Below, in pieces: positions 1-8,683 of a stretch of DNA of 64,000 nt. Position numbers and translations under genes: made by a program. The stretch is from Verrucomicrobiaceae bacterium (lineage in GTDB: Bacteria; Verrucomicrobiota; Verrucomicrobiia; Verrucomicrobiales; Verrucomicrobiaceae). Where the stretch lies: the NCBI GenBank assembly GCA_947507875.1, contig CANNQP010000005.1, forward strand, positions 1-64,000, in the 5' to 3' direction. A model generated the notes under the pieces. The model was not told the origin of the DNA and ran no database searches. It saw nothing but the letters and a program-made list of their open reading frames with translations. Positions within the stretch are counted from its first letter, which is position 1, and every line of letters starts with the position of its first letter.

Positions 1-1143
1 ACCAGCGTGGGTTTGCCCTACTTCGATGGCATCGCCCACATCGACACGAAGCGCATCGTCGTGCGCGGCATTGCCTTGGAGATGCTGGCGAAGTCGGGCG
101 TCTGCGCACCGGATGCCAAGACCGTTGCGAAGCACAATCCCACCATCCCCAACACCTTCGAGTTCAAGCTCCTGCTCGACCGCCTTTTCCAGGAGCAGAA
201 GGACAACCTCAGCCTGCTCTTCAACAGCTTCGTTTGTGACGCCCAGCGCAACGGCGACCGCATCGAAAGCGTCACCATCGCCAACAAGGACGGACTCGTG
301 ACCGTCAAGCCCAAAGTCGTCATTGATTGCTCCGGCGATGCAGATGTCGCCGCTTGGTCCGGCGTGCCCTTTGAGCAAAACAGCGAGGTGCAGCCACTCA
401 CGCTGCATTTCCGTATCGGCAATGTGAAGCCCATTTCGCCCGCCGAGAGCCACGCCTGCAAAGACGCGCTCAAAGCCGCGCAAGCCGCAGGCGAGCTGCC
501 GCACTACTACGGCCCCGGCATCATGTTCCTCTTTCACGGCAGCGAGGTTTATATCCACGGCGTCCGCGTGCCCGCTAACCCCATCGATGCAGCCGACCTC
601 TCCCGCGCCGAGATGCAAGGCCGCGCGGATGCCCACGCCATGTTCCGTGCCTGGAAACAAAACGTCCCCGCCTTCAAAGACGCCTACTTCATCGAAGCTT
701 ACCCGTGGATCGGCGTGCGCGAATCCCGCCGCATCCTCGGCCAGCACATTCTCACTGAAGACGACCTCATGAAGTCACGCCGCTTTGACGACGCCATCGC
801 CACTGGCTGCTGGTATCTCGACATTCACCCGAATAAAACCGTCGTCGGCAGTGCCAACGACTTTGACCCGAAAAAGCACCAGCCCGAGCCCTACGACATC
901 CCGTATCGCTCCCTCGTGCCGCAAAAAGCCAGCAATCTGCTCGTCGCCGGCCGCTGCCACAGCGCCACTCGCGGTGCCCACGCCTCCACCCGCGTCACCG
1001 TCACCGCCATGGCCATGGGCGAAGCCGCCGGTGTCGCCGCCGCGATGAGTTTGAAGGCCAAAGTCGAAGCAGCTGCCCTGGACGGTGTGAAGGTGCGTGA
1101 GCAGCTCACGAAGCTAGGTGGCGGGCCGTTTACGGATACCTGA
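1..1143 (+). CDS. FAD-dependent oxidoreductase, C-terminal part (5' end outside window)
   Basis: The reading frame is open from the first base, so the GTG at position 7 is internal and the gene starts upstream of the window. The visible 380 residues fit the FAD_oxidored family: a beta-strand ending VVIDCSGDADVAAWSG matches the family's 'vvDaTGDgdvaa.aG' motif, and the C-terminal LLVAGRCHSATRGAHAST followed by a Met/Ala/Gly-rich helix (MAMGEAAGVAA) is the usual FAD-closing segment. The N-terminal GxGxxG dinucleotide motif is not in view. It is the first gene of a run of same-strand genes and lies 24 bp before the next one. Verrucomicrobia carry many such enzymes beside secreted DUF1080/DUF1592 proteins, but the substrate cannot be read from the sequence. 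Confidence 0.85.
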   Translation, partial: TSVGLPYFDGIAHIDTKRIVVRGIALEMLAKSGVCAPDAKTVAKHNPTIPNTFEFKLLLDRLFQEQKDNLSLLFNSFVCDAQRNGDRIESVTIANKDGLVTVKPKVVIDCSGDADVAAWSGVPFEQNSEVQPLTLHFRIGNVKPISPAESHACKDALKAAQAAGELPHYYGPGIMFLFHGSEVYIHGVRVPANPIDAADLSRAEMQGRADAHAMFRAWKQNVPAFKDAYFIEAYPWIGVRESRRILGQHILTEDDLMKSRRFDDAIATGCWYLDIHPNKTVVGSANDFDPKKHQPEPYDIPYRSLVPQKASNLLVAGRCHSATRGAHASTRVTVTAMAMGEAAGVAAAMSLKAKVEAAALDGVKVREQLTKLGGGPFTDT

Positions 1144-1167
1144 ACATCAGCAGCAGAATCCATCACC

Positions 1168-1929
1168 ATGAAACTCAAGAGAATCCACTTCACCACTTTC
1201 CTCCTGACAGCATTGATCATGCGCAGCGCCGCAGAACCCTCCGATCTCTCGCACTGGAAAGATGACTTCTCGGACTCCGCCGCCTTTGCGAAGCACTGGT
1301 CGAGCTATGGATTCCTCGCGGCGGGTATCGATGCGAAGAATCCCCTCGGCAAACCGGTTGGCGGGGAGGATTCGCGGCCGGAGTGGTGGCAAATTGTGGA
1401 CGGTGCATTGCGCGGGCAGAACTTCCCGGAGGAGAAGCACGGTTCTGGCATCTCGCGAAGTGTGGCCGCTCAGGACATGCGTTTGAGCTGCCGGTTCAAG
1501 ATTCCCGCCGATGGTGTGGCCGCCATCGGTATTCGCGGGCCAAATCCAATTGTGGAGAAGGTCTTCAATGTCGTGAGCCTGCATATTCGTCCGAACAGCA
1601 TCGTGGCGGCGGATAATGATGTTTTATATCCCAAGGATTTGCCGGAAGCAGCGGAGATGAAAAAGAAGGGTGAGTGGAATCGCAAGTTCTACTACGCGAA
1701 GACGGAAAAGATCACCCTGGCGCCCGATGCTTGGCACGATCTCACCGTCGAAGTGCGTGGCAGGGAGCTGCGGGTCAGCATCGATGCCAAGCCGGTCCTG
1801 AGTTACACGACGCTTTGCGGCGATGCACCCAAGACGAGCATCGGCTTGGGCGCCGGCGGCAATGGAAAGACGGTGCTGGCGACGTGGTATGACGATGTGA
1901 AGATTGAACCGCTGGAGGAAAAGAAATGA
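1168..1929 (+). CDS. Secreted LamG/DUF1080-like protein
   Basis: This 253-residue protein starts with a signal peptide (a KLKRIHFTTFLLTALIM stretch, likely cut after RSAAEP). The body, with DDFSDSAAFAKHW near the start, WWQIVDGALRGQN in the middle and a long series of alternating beta-strands, resembles concanavalin-like jelly-roll domains of the DUF1080 / LamG type, which bind or cleave sugars outside the cytoplasm. No catalytic residues can be named. Its stop codon overlaps the start of the next gene (ATGA at 1926-1929), so the two are probably translationally coupled. The fold is inferred from sequence pattern only. Confidence 0.7.
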   Translation: MKLKRIHFTTFLLTALIMRSAAEPSDLSHWKDDFSDSAAFAKHWSSYGFLAAGIDAKNPLGKPVGGEDSRPEWWQIVDGALRGQNFPEEKHGSGISRSVAAQDMRLSCRFKIPADGVAAIGIRGPNPIVEKVFNVVSLHIRPNSIVAADNDVLYPKDLPEAAEMKKKGEWNRKFYYAKTEKITLAPDAWHDLTVEVRGRELRVSIDAKPVLSYTTLCGDAPKTSIGLGAGGNGKTVLATWYDDVKIEPLEEKK

Positions 1930-2852
1930 AGCGGTGTCTCCTTTTGCTACTCGTATGCGGAGTCCAGGCTCACGCGCTCGACCTCGAGTGGGTGAACGTC
2001 GGTGATCCGCGCAATCAGCCGGACAAGACGGGCTATGGCGCGGTGGCTTACGAGTTTCAGATCTCGAAATATGAAATCACCTCGGAACAGTATGCCGAGT
2101 TTCTCAACGCACTGGCGGTGAAAAGTGATCCCCACGGGCTCTGGCGCGGCTCGACGATTCAGCGCCTCGGCAAGCCAGGCGAGTATCGGTATCAAGTAAT
2201 CAAAGGTCAGGAAAGGTGGCCCGTGGTCAATATCAGCTTCCTGGAGGCGATGCGGTTCGTGAACTGGCTGCACAACGGACAGAGCCAAGGCGACACGGAG
2301 AAAGGTGCCTATGACATCCCAACGCACGGCGGACTCGCCAGGCATGAAGTGGGTGCAAAGGTGTGGATCGCGACCGAGGACGAATGGTATAAGGCGGCGT
2401 ATTTTCAGCCTGAGTCGAAGGGTGGGCCGGCAGGAGGCTACTGGCTCTATCCCACGCGCAGCAATGAGCAGCCTGTGCTCAGGGAGGCTGGTGCCAAGGA
2501 AGCGAACTCAGCCAACTACCTGCAAGACAGCCGGACCAACTCGTTCGGGGGCGTTGCGCGTTCCTTTACGGACTCCCAGCCGGTGGGGAGTTATCCAAAC
2601 TCCGCGAGTTATTACGGCACCCATGATCAGGGCGGCAATGCCTGGGAGTGGAACGAGGCTGTCGTCTTTGATGCGCAGCGCTGCATCCGGGGAGGCTGCA
2701 TGGCGCACAGTTTCGAGAAGATGAGGTCCGTCGTGCGCACCTCCGCCAACCCGGCCAAGAGGTATCCCGACACGGGGTTCCGGCTCGCACGCGCCATGCC
2801 GAAGGCCGCCGACGCCGGCAGCATCAAAACCACCACTCCGAAGCAGCCCTGA
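1926..2852 (+). CDS. Secreted formylglycine-generating-enzyme-like (FGE/SUMF1) domain protein
   Basis: The protein has 308 residues with a short signal peptide (MKRCLLLLLVCGVQAHA). The FGE-sulfatase fold is recognisable from FQISKYEITSEQYAEFLNA near the N-terminus, PVVNISFLEAMRFVNWLH, GGNAWEWNEAV and the closing GFRLARA. True sulfatase-maturing FGEs carry a catalytic Cys pair in the C-terminal RGGS...CR.R region. Here that region reads RGGCMAHSF...RTSANPAK, with no such pair, so it is more likely a structural or C-type-lectin-like family member than a sulfatase activator. It overlaps both neighbours by a few bases, which places it in the 1-6.6 kb operon. Confidence 0.8.
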   Translation: MKRCLLLLLVCGVQAHALDLEWVNVGDPRNQPDKTGYGAVAYEFQISKYEITSEQYAEFLNALAVKSDPHGLWRGSTIQRLGKPGEYRYQVIKGQERWPVVNISFLEAMRFVNWLHNGQSQGDTEKGAYDIPTHGGLARHEVGAKVWIATEDEWYKAAYFQPESKGGPAGGYWLYPTRSNEQPVLREAGAKEANSANYLQDSRTNSFGGVARSFTDSQPVGSYPNSASYYGTHDQGGNAWEWNEAVVFDAQRCIRGGCMAHSFEKMRSVVRTSANPAKRYPDTGFRLARAMPKAADAGSIKTTTPKQP

Positions 2853-5302
2853 TGAACAGCCCCATTCACATCACCACGTTGCTTTGCATGGTTGCGCTCG
2901 CTTCAGCATCCGCCTCTGAACTCACCGGCAAACTGGAACCGATGTTCGACCAGCACTGCTACGACTGCCACGACGCGGACGCGAAGAAGGGCGGTCTCGA
3001 TTTGACGGAACTGAAATGGAAGCCCGATGACGCGGAGAACCTCCGGCAGTGGACCAAGGTCTTCGACAAGGTGGAGCGAGCAGAAATGCCGCCGAGGAAG
3101 AAGGCGCGTCCACCAGCGGAGATGAGTGGCACCTTTTTGAAGACGTTGCACGATGCACTGCATGCTTTCAGCGCACGTCAGCAGGAGTCGGAGGGACGCG
3201 TGGTCTATCGGCGGCTCAATCGCACCGAGTATGTGAACACGATCCACGATCTGCTCGGCATCGACACGCCGCTGCGTGACTTGCTACCGGAGGACGGCAC
3301 CGCGGGGGGATTCGATAAGATTGGTGAGGCGCTCAATCTATCCGCCGTCCATCTGGAGCGCTACTTGCAGGCGGCGGACCTCGCGCTGAAGGAGGCGACG
3401 GTCACCACGCCGAAGGTGGAGACCAAAACGATCCGCACCGACTACACCGAGACGTGGCGTGACTGGATGGCACCAGGCTTTCAGAGCAGTCAATGGACGC
3501 ATTCGCCCGAGGGTTTCCTTGCCATCCGCTGGGGCGGCGGAAACGGGCCTCATGGCGCTCTGGGAGCTTGGTCACCACCTGTGCCCGACGCCCGCTATCG
3601 TTTCCGCATCCGGGCGCGTGCCATGATCGACAAGGAGGGACCGAACGCCAATGCGAATGATAAGAAGCGCCCTGATCGCCACATCATGCTCAAGGTGGCA
3701 CGGGCCGTGTGGCCCTACAATGGACTGACCTTTGACAACACCTACGTGGAAATGAGCCCCACGGAATATCGAGAGTTCGAATATGAAGCGCGGGTCCCGC
3801 AGGGCCAGACGCTTTGGCTTTCGCCCTATCGCGTGGTGCCGGAGACGCAGGACGAACGCGCGATGGTTGGCGGCATCTGCGCGGTCGTCGAGTGGGTGGA
3901 GATCAAAGGTCCGCTGTATGAGCAATGGCCGCCACGCGGTCATCAACTGCTCTATGGTGATCTGCCGCTGCAGCCTGCGAATCCAAAGGTCCCGACCAGG
4001 GACCTGCGCGTTGTTGCATCACAACCCGAGGCCGATGCCCGACGCTTGCTCGCCGTTTTCCTGCCGAAGGTTTTCCGCCGCCCCGTGAGAGAGGATGAGA
4101 TCAACGAGCATCTCGCGCTCGTGAAGGAACAGATGGCCAAGGGCCGACGCTTCGACGAGGCCCTGCGCGCCGCCTACAAAATGGCGCTGTGCTCGCCCAC
4201 GTTTCTCTTCCTCCAGGAAAAAGTCGGTCCGCTCGACGACCACGCGCTCGCCTCGCGGCTCAGCTATGGCCTCTGGAGCTCTCCGCCGGATGACGAACTG
4301 ACCTCGCTCGCCGCACAGAAGAAGCTGCACGAACCCGCAGCGCTGCGTGCACAGACTGAGCGCATGCTCGCCTCACCCAGAGCGAAGCGCTTCACACAAA
4401 ACTTCCTCGGAAGCTGGCTCAACCTGCGCGACATCGACTTCACCCAGCCCGACACCAAGCTCTACCCAGAATTCGAACAATACCTTCAGCAATCCATGGT
4501 CGAAGAAACGGAGCGCTTCTTCGACGAGCTGCTCGCCCGCAACATGAGCACACGAAACATCGTGCATAGCGACTTCGCGATGTTGAACGAACGCCTCGCG
4601 GAGCACTACGGCATTCCCGGAGTCAAAGGTGAGCACATTCGCAGAGTGAATCTCCCGCCTGATTCACGACGCGGCGGGTTCATCACCCAGGGCGCGGTGT
4701 TGAAAGTCTCCGCCAACGGCACCAGCACCTCGCCCGTGGTGCGCGGGGCCTACGTGCTCGACCGCCTCCTCGGCACACCGCCCGATCCACCGCCGAAGAA
4801 CGTGCCCGCCATCGAGCCGGATATTCGTGGAGCCACGACCATCCGCCAGCAACTCGACAAACACCGCAACCAGCCCGCCTGCGCCTCGTGCCATGCCATT
4901 CTCGACCCGCCCGGTTTTGCACTGGAGAACTTCGACGTCACCGGACGCTGGCGCACGCACTATCGCGCCATTCCCGATAGCGCGAAGGACAAGGTGGTAA
5001 ACCTCCCCGGCATCGACATCCGATATTACACCCAGGGCCTCCCGGTGGACCCGAGCTTCGCCATGGCTGATGGCCGCCCTTTCAAAGACGTGGACCAGTT
5101 CAAACAAATCGTTCTCTCCGATCCCGCGCAACTCGCCCGCTGCGTCACCGAAAAACTCATCACCCACTTCACGGGGGCTCAGATCCAGTTCGCCGACCGC
5201 GAAGTCATCGTGGCAATCGTGCAGCGCGCCGCTTCCAGCGACTACGGCCTGCGCACGCTCGTTCATGAAGTGATCCAGAGCCGTGTTTTCACGCACAAGT
5301 AA
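2852..5302 (+). CDS. DUF1592-type protein with planctomycete cytochrome-c domain (PSD1 group)
   Basis: This 816-residue secreted protein begins with a signal peptide (through ASASA) followed at residues 36-40 by a CYDCH heme-binding motif typical of the planctomycete cytochrome-c domain. RLNRTEYVNTIHDLLG marks DUF1587, the middle beta-rich part is probably carbohydrate-binding, FRRPVREDEINEHLAL fits DUF1595, the LASRLSYGLWSSPPD region fits DUF1592, and a second CxxCH (ACASCHAILDPPGFALENFD) lies in DUF1588 before a DUF1585-like tail. The family is abundant in Planctomycetes and Verrucomicrobia and nearly always occurs beside a DUF1552 or DUF1501 gene, as here. Its biochemical role is not established. 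The start overlaps the upstream stop (TGATG). Confidence 0.92.
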   Translation: MNSPIHITTLLCMVALASASASELTGKLEPMFDQHCYDCHDADAKKGGLDLTELKWKPDDAENLRQWTKVFDKVERAEMPPRKKARPPAEMSGTFLKTLHDALHAFSARQQESEGRVVYRRLNRTEYVNTIHDLLGIDTPLRDLLPEDGTAGGFDKIGEALNLSAVHLERYLQAADLALKEATVTTPKVETKTIRTDYTETWRDWMAPGFQSSQWTHSPEGFLAIRWGGGNGPHGALGAWSPPVPDARYRFRIRARAMIDKEGPNANANDKKRPDRHIMLKVARAVWPYNGLTFDNTYVEMSPTEYREFEYEARVPQGQTLWLSPYRVVPETQDERAMVGGICAVVEWVEIKGPLYEQWPPRGHQLLYGDLPLQPANPKVPTRDLRVVASQPEADARRLLAVFLPKVFRRPVREDEINEHLALVKEQMAKGRRFDEALRAAYKMALCSPTFLFLQEKVGPLDDHALASRLSYGLWSSPPDDELTSLAAQKKLHEPAALRAQTERMLASPRAKRFTQNFLGSWLNLRDIDFTQPDTKLYPEFEQYLQQSMVEETERFFDELLARNMSTRNIVHSDFAMLNERLAEHYGIPGVKGEHIRRVNLPPDSRRGGFITQGAVLKVSANGTSTSPVVRGAYVLDRLLGTPPDPPPKNVPAIEPDIRGATTIRQQLDKHRNQPACASCHAILDPPGFALENFDVTGRWRTHYRAIPDSAKDKVVNLPGIDIRYYTQGLPVDPSFAMADGRPFKDVDQFKQIVLSDPAQLARCVTEKLITHFTGAQIQFADREVIVAIVQRAASSDYGLRTLVHEVIQSRVFTHK

Positions 5303-5320
5303 ATCAACCTACCGCCTAAC

Positions 5321-6601
5321 ATGAAAAACGTCACCTTCACCACCCAGCGCTCCATTTCCCGTCGGGCGATGCTCAAGGGCACCGGCATCACGCTCGCGCT
5401 ACCCTGGCTCGATGCCATGTCGGCTGCGTTTGCGGCGGACCCGAAGCCGCCGATGCGTTTCATTGGCATTTTGAACTACTTCAGCTTCCACGCACCGAAC
5501 TTGTTTCCGAAAGAAGCGGGAGCCAACTACATCGCGACGCCATATCTCGAAGGATTGCAGCCGCAACGGAAGGAGTTTACCATCATCTCTGGCCTCAATC
5601 ATCCCGAGGTGCGGGACGGGCATGCGTCAGACAAATCCTTCTTCACCGGCGCACCACATCCCGGCTCGCCGTCGTTCAAGAACACCGTCTCGCTCGACCA
5701 GCTCGCCGCTGAGCAGATCGGTCGCGATACGCGCCATTCCTCGCTGAACTTTTCCACCAGCGGAGCTTACAGTTGCAGCTACACGCGCAGCGGCGTGGCC
5801 ATTCCTCCGGAAACAAGCGCCGCCCGTGCGTTCGCCAAACTCTTCATCGACGGCACGCCCGCCGAGGTCGCCGAGGAAGTGGCACGCGTCCAGGAAGGGC
5901 AGTCCATCCTCGATCGCGTGGCCGGTGAGGCCAAGCGATTGCAGCGCGACGTGAGCGCTGGCGACCGCGACAAGCTCGACCAGTATTTCACCAGCGTGCG
6001 CGAACTCGAACAGCGCATGGTGCGCTCCGAAAACTTCGCCAAACAACCGAAGCCCAAGCCCGGCGTGCCCGTCATCAAAGACCCCGGCCCCGGCGAAGAC
6101 ACCACGCGCTTCGGCCTTATGCTGGAAGTCGCCCGCCTCGCCGTGCAGACCGACCTCACGCGCATCGTCACGCTCTACTACGTCGGCACGAGCAAGACGC
6201 CGTCCAAGCCAGGCACCAGCTTTGCCTACCACGACCTCAGCCATCACGGTCAGGATGCCGGAAAGCTCAACCAGCTCGCGATCCTCGAACGCGATCTCCT
6301 GCTTGAATGGGGCGGCTTCATCCAGCGCATGAAAGACTCACGCGACGGCGCTTCCCGGCTGCTCGACAACACCATGAGCGTCTTCGGCGCCGGCATGGGC
6401 AACGCTTCCAGCCACGACTCCACCAACCTGCCGATCCTCGTCGCCGGCGGCCGCTTCAAGCATGGCCAGCACCTCGCCCACGACCCGAAAAACCCGCCGC
6501 CGCTGTGCAACCTGTGGGTGCAGATGCTGCAGGAGATGGGCGTGGAAACCGGCAAGTTTGGCACCAGCAACGCGGAAACCCTTACCGGCCTCAGTGTGTG
6601 A
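5321..6601 (+). CDS. DUF1552 domain-containing secreted protein
   Basis: The 426-residue protein opens with a Tat-like signal: SRRAMLKGTGITLALPWLDAM contains the twin arginines and the 'LPwLea.' ending characteristic of DUF1552/DUF1501 proteins. The body contains the expected FIGILNYFSFHAPNLFP start, HSSLNFSTSGAYSC, and a C-terminal GMGNASSHDSTNLPILVAGG that resembles the alkaline-phosphatase-like end of this family. It sits 18 bp after the DUF1592 gene. The pair is thought to be exported and to work together, but the substrate is unknown. Confidence 0.92.
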   Translation: MKNVTFTTQRSISRRAMLKGTGITLALPWLDAMSAAFAADPKPPMRFIGILNYFSFHAPNLFPKEAGANYIATPYLEGLQPQRKEFTIISGLNHPEVRDGHASDKSFFTGAPHPGSPSFKNTVSLDQLAAEQIGRDTRHSSLNFSTSGAYSCSYTRSGVAIPPETSAARAFAKLFIDGTPAEVAEEVARVQEGQSILDRVAGEAKRLQRDVSAGDRDKLDQYFTSVRELEQRMVRSENFAKQPKPKPGVPVIKDPGPGEDTTRFGLMLEVARLAVQTDLTRIVTLYYVGTSKTPSKPGTSFAYHDLSHHGQDAGKLNQLAILERDLLLEWGGFIQRMKDSRDGASRLLDNTMSVFGAGMGNASSHDSTNLPILVAGGRFKHGQHLAHDPKNPPPLCNLWVQMLQEMGVETGKFGTSNAETLTGLSV

Positions 6602-6692
6602 TTTTCATACTATGAAACCACACCCTTGCTCAGCCTGCATGAGGTGGTGACCGAGCAATAAACCAAATGCACTGCGCCATTTGGCGAAACCG

Positions 6693-6893
6693 ATGAATCC
6701 CATGAAAACCGAACCCAACAAACTCACCCGCCGAGAGGCCCTGCTAAACGCGCTCAAAGGCACCGTCGCTGCTGCTGTGGCCACGCCGATCCTCTTGCAG
6801 GCTGCGCCTAAAGCTCCAGCTCAAGCCGAAGCCGCTTTTGTGCCTGAAAACGATTATCCCTTCTTTGGCTACGAGCCTGATTCGCTCGCATGA
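6693..6893 (+). CDS. Small Tat-signal protein of unknown function
   Basis: This is a 66-residue ORF when started at the ATG at 6693; a TTG at 6681 and an ATG at 6702 are alternatives. It has a twin-arginine leader (KLTRREALLNALKGTVAAAVA) followed by an Ala/Pro-rich stretch and a short mature end (FVPENDYPFFGYEPDSLA). Its stop overlaps the next ATG (ATGA at 6890-6893), the coupling pattern seen in the operon upstream. It may be a small exported partner protein, or the surviving first gene of a pair whose second member is now truncated. Confidence 0.55.
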   Translation: MNPMKTEPNKLTRREALLNALKGTVAAAVATPILLQAAPKAPAQAEAAFVPENDYPFFGYEPDSLA

Positions 6894-7000
6894 AACCCTT
6901 GCTCGCTCTCTTTCTCACTTTCACCACCGCGCTCGCGGCGGAGCAGGCGGAGGTCATAGTCTTCACCGTCAATCCTGGCGAGATTACTACTCCGTGGTGA
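6890..7000 (+). pseudogene. Truncated secreted-protein gene (signal peptide plus a few residues)
   Basis: An ATG coupled to the upstream stop begins a clean signal peptide (MKPLLALFLTFTTALA, with AAEQAEV after the likely cleavage site) but a TGA ends the frame after only 36 codons. About 80 bases without any recognisable gene separate it from the next start. An exported protein this short is unlikely to be complete, so it is read as the 5' remnant of a longer gene cut off by a deletion or rearrangement near 6,970-7,080. The identity of the lost protein cannot be told. Confidence 0.5.
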
Positions 7001-7079
7001 TTGAACCTCAGATCTCCGTTCGAAAAGCGCAAGAACGGCAAAGCGCCATTCATCGTTTCTGGCCAAAGTTAGCTGCGTT

Positions 7080-7586
7080 ATGAAGATTCTTTTTCTGTGT
7101 TTTCTTGGCGTGGTTTTCTTCGGCCTGTTCGTGGGATTGATCGGTCTGTTCCTTCCACCTACTCGCTCGGTATCTGGAATGCGTGAGATCGCGGCACCTC
7201 AGGATCGGGTTTGGCAGATCATCACAGGATTGGCAGCGCAACCAACTTGGAGATCGGACATCGCTTCGGTCGATGTAACCGACACAACGCCAGGAAAAGA
7301 GCGTTGGGTCGAGCGACCACGCAAAGGCCCTCCGATCCAGTTTCTGACGGAAAGCATGACCCAGAAAACGGCTTGGAAAGTTCGCTTTTCAGGCCCAGCC
7401 GAAGGCATTTGGTGCTGTCGTTTGGAACCCATTTCGGAGCAGCGAACTCGTATCTATGTTGAGGAAAGCTCTATGGTGCAAAACTACTGGGCACGAGTTT
7501 TGGCACGATTGGTTTTCGATCCTCAAGCTTTTTTGGACGGTTACCTTGATCAACTCTCGAAAGCGGCAGCGCAGAATGGGGGTTGA
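7080..7586 (+). CDS. SRPBCC (polyketide cyclase/START-like) family protein with membrane anchor
   Basis: The 168-residue protein has one N-terminal hydrophobic helix (LFLCFLGVVFFGLFVGLIGLF) followed by an SRPBCC-type domain: the EIAAPQDRVWQIITGLAAQP strand-helix opening, a W-R-S-D-I segment and a C-terminal long helix. These domains form a hydrophobic ligand pocket; the ligand is unknown. The end overlaps the start of the following AraC-type gene, suggesting that sensor-like protein and regulator are made together. Confidence 0.75.
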   Translation: MKILFLCFLGVVFFGLFVGLIGLFLPPTRSVSGMREIAAPQDRVWQIITGLAAQPTWRSDIASVDVTDTTPGKERWVERPRKGPPIQFLTESMTQKTAWKVRFSGPAEGIWCCRLEPISEQRTRIYVEESSMVQNYWARVLARLVFDPQAFLDGYLDQLSKAAAQNGG

Positions 7587-8523
7587 TGCGAGCGAAGGAG
7601 ATGTGATTCTAACGACTGTGTCCCTACGCTCCAGCACCCGAGATGATTATCAGCGCCGGATAGATCGTGTCCGCGCCCATTTGGAGGAACAGCTCTCCGA
7701 ACCTCTCAATCTGCAAGAGTTGGCCAGCGTTGCCTGTCTTTCGCCCTGCCATTTCCATCGTGTCTTTCGTGCCATGACGGGAGAGGGATTGGGGGAGCAC
7801 CTGCGTCGTGTGCGACTAGAACGCGCGGCACTGTTGCTTCGACATTCGAGTTCTGAGATTAGCGAGGTGGCGCTACTTGTGGGCTATGAAAGCCCAGCCG
7901 CATTTACGCGGGCCTTCGAACGCAGCTTCGGCTCACCACCCTCTGTGTGGCGCACAAGCGAAAGAACGGCTTCGATCCAGAAGCCGAACGTGAGCAAGCC
8001 AGCCTGGATTGAACCCTTGCGCTTCGTGAAGCGCAAGCCCGTGCGTGTGAGTTTCGTTCGTCGCACCGGACCATACGCTGAATCGGCACCCGAGGCTTGG
8101 CAGGTGCTCATGAGAACGCTCGCGTGGCGTGTGTGGCTACACTTCCCTGCAGAAATGATCGGCATCTGCCACGATGACCCTGACATCACGGCAGCTGAAC
8201 ATCTGAGATATGATGCCTGCCTGCGTTTTCGACGTTCTGTCGCACCGCAAGGCGAGGTTGAGGAGCGCTGGCTGCAAGGTGGTCGCTACGCTGTTTTTTT
8301 GCATCGTGGACCTCATGTTGATCTGCCCCTCACCTATGAGAGGATTTACGGCGCATGGCTGCCTGAAGGGAACGAGAGGCTGACGGAATCACCTGCCTTC
8401 GAGGTTTATCTGGATCGGCCTGGAAATGTGTTGCCTGAGAAGCTGCGCACGCTTGTTCATGTGCCGCTGCATGAGGAAAATGTGGGCCAGGGCTCTCTTG
8501 TCTTGGACAAGCCCTGGGGCTAA
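7576..8523 (+). CDS. AraC-family regulator with GyrI-like ligand domain (Rob type)
   Basis: The protein has about 315 residues from the ATG at 7576, which overlaps the upstream gene by 11 bp; the frame stays open further 5', but inside that gene. Residues about 25-130 carry the two helix-turn-helix units of AraC regulators (LNLQELASVACLSPCHFHRVF and ISEVALLVGYESPAAFTRAFE). The C-terminal 150 residues match the GyrI-like small-molecule-binding domain (VRVSFVRRTGPYAES..., a Y-A-V-F-L-H-R-G-P-H strand, and an ending FEVYLDRPGNV). The architecture is that of Rob/BmrR-like effector-responsive activators, which bind hydrophobic cations. It probably senses a small molecule and may control the SRPBCC gene. 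Confidence 0.85.
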   Translation: MGVDASEGDVILTTVSLRSSTRDDYQRRIDRVRAHLEEQLSEPLNLQELASVACLSPCHFHRVFRAMTGEGLGEHLRRVRLERAALLLRHSSSEISEVALLVGYESPAAFTRAFERSFGSPPSVWRTSERTASIQKPNVSKPAWIEPLRFVKRKPVRVSFVRRTGPYAESAPEAWQVLMRTLAWRVWLHFPAEMIGICHDDPDITAAEHLRYDACLRFRRSVAPQGEVEERWLQGGRYAVFLHRGPHVDLPLTYERIYGAWLPEGNERLTESPAFEVYLDRPGNVLPEKLRTLVHVPLHEENVGQGSLVLDKPWG

Positions 8524-8683
8524 AGAAAGATGATGTGTCGCCTATCTTGGAGATTCTTACCTCAACCAGCAGCCTCTTTTTTCCGCCTGATGGCCGTGAT
8601 GCCAAAAACAGCCTGAATGCTATGCCCGCCTCGCATACACCGCGAGGTGTATTCCGTCCAACTCGTTACGTAAATCAAAACCC

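Noticed and set aside
7..9. GTG as start of the first gene
   Set aside because: The frame is open to the window edge and the product begins inside the FAD family, lacking its dinucleotide motif, so the true start is upstream.
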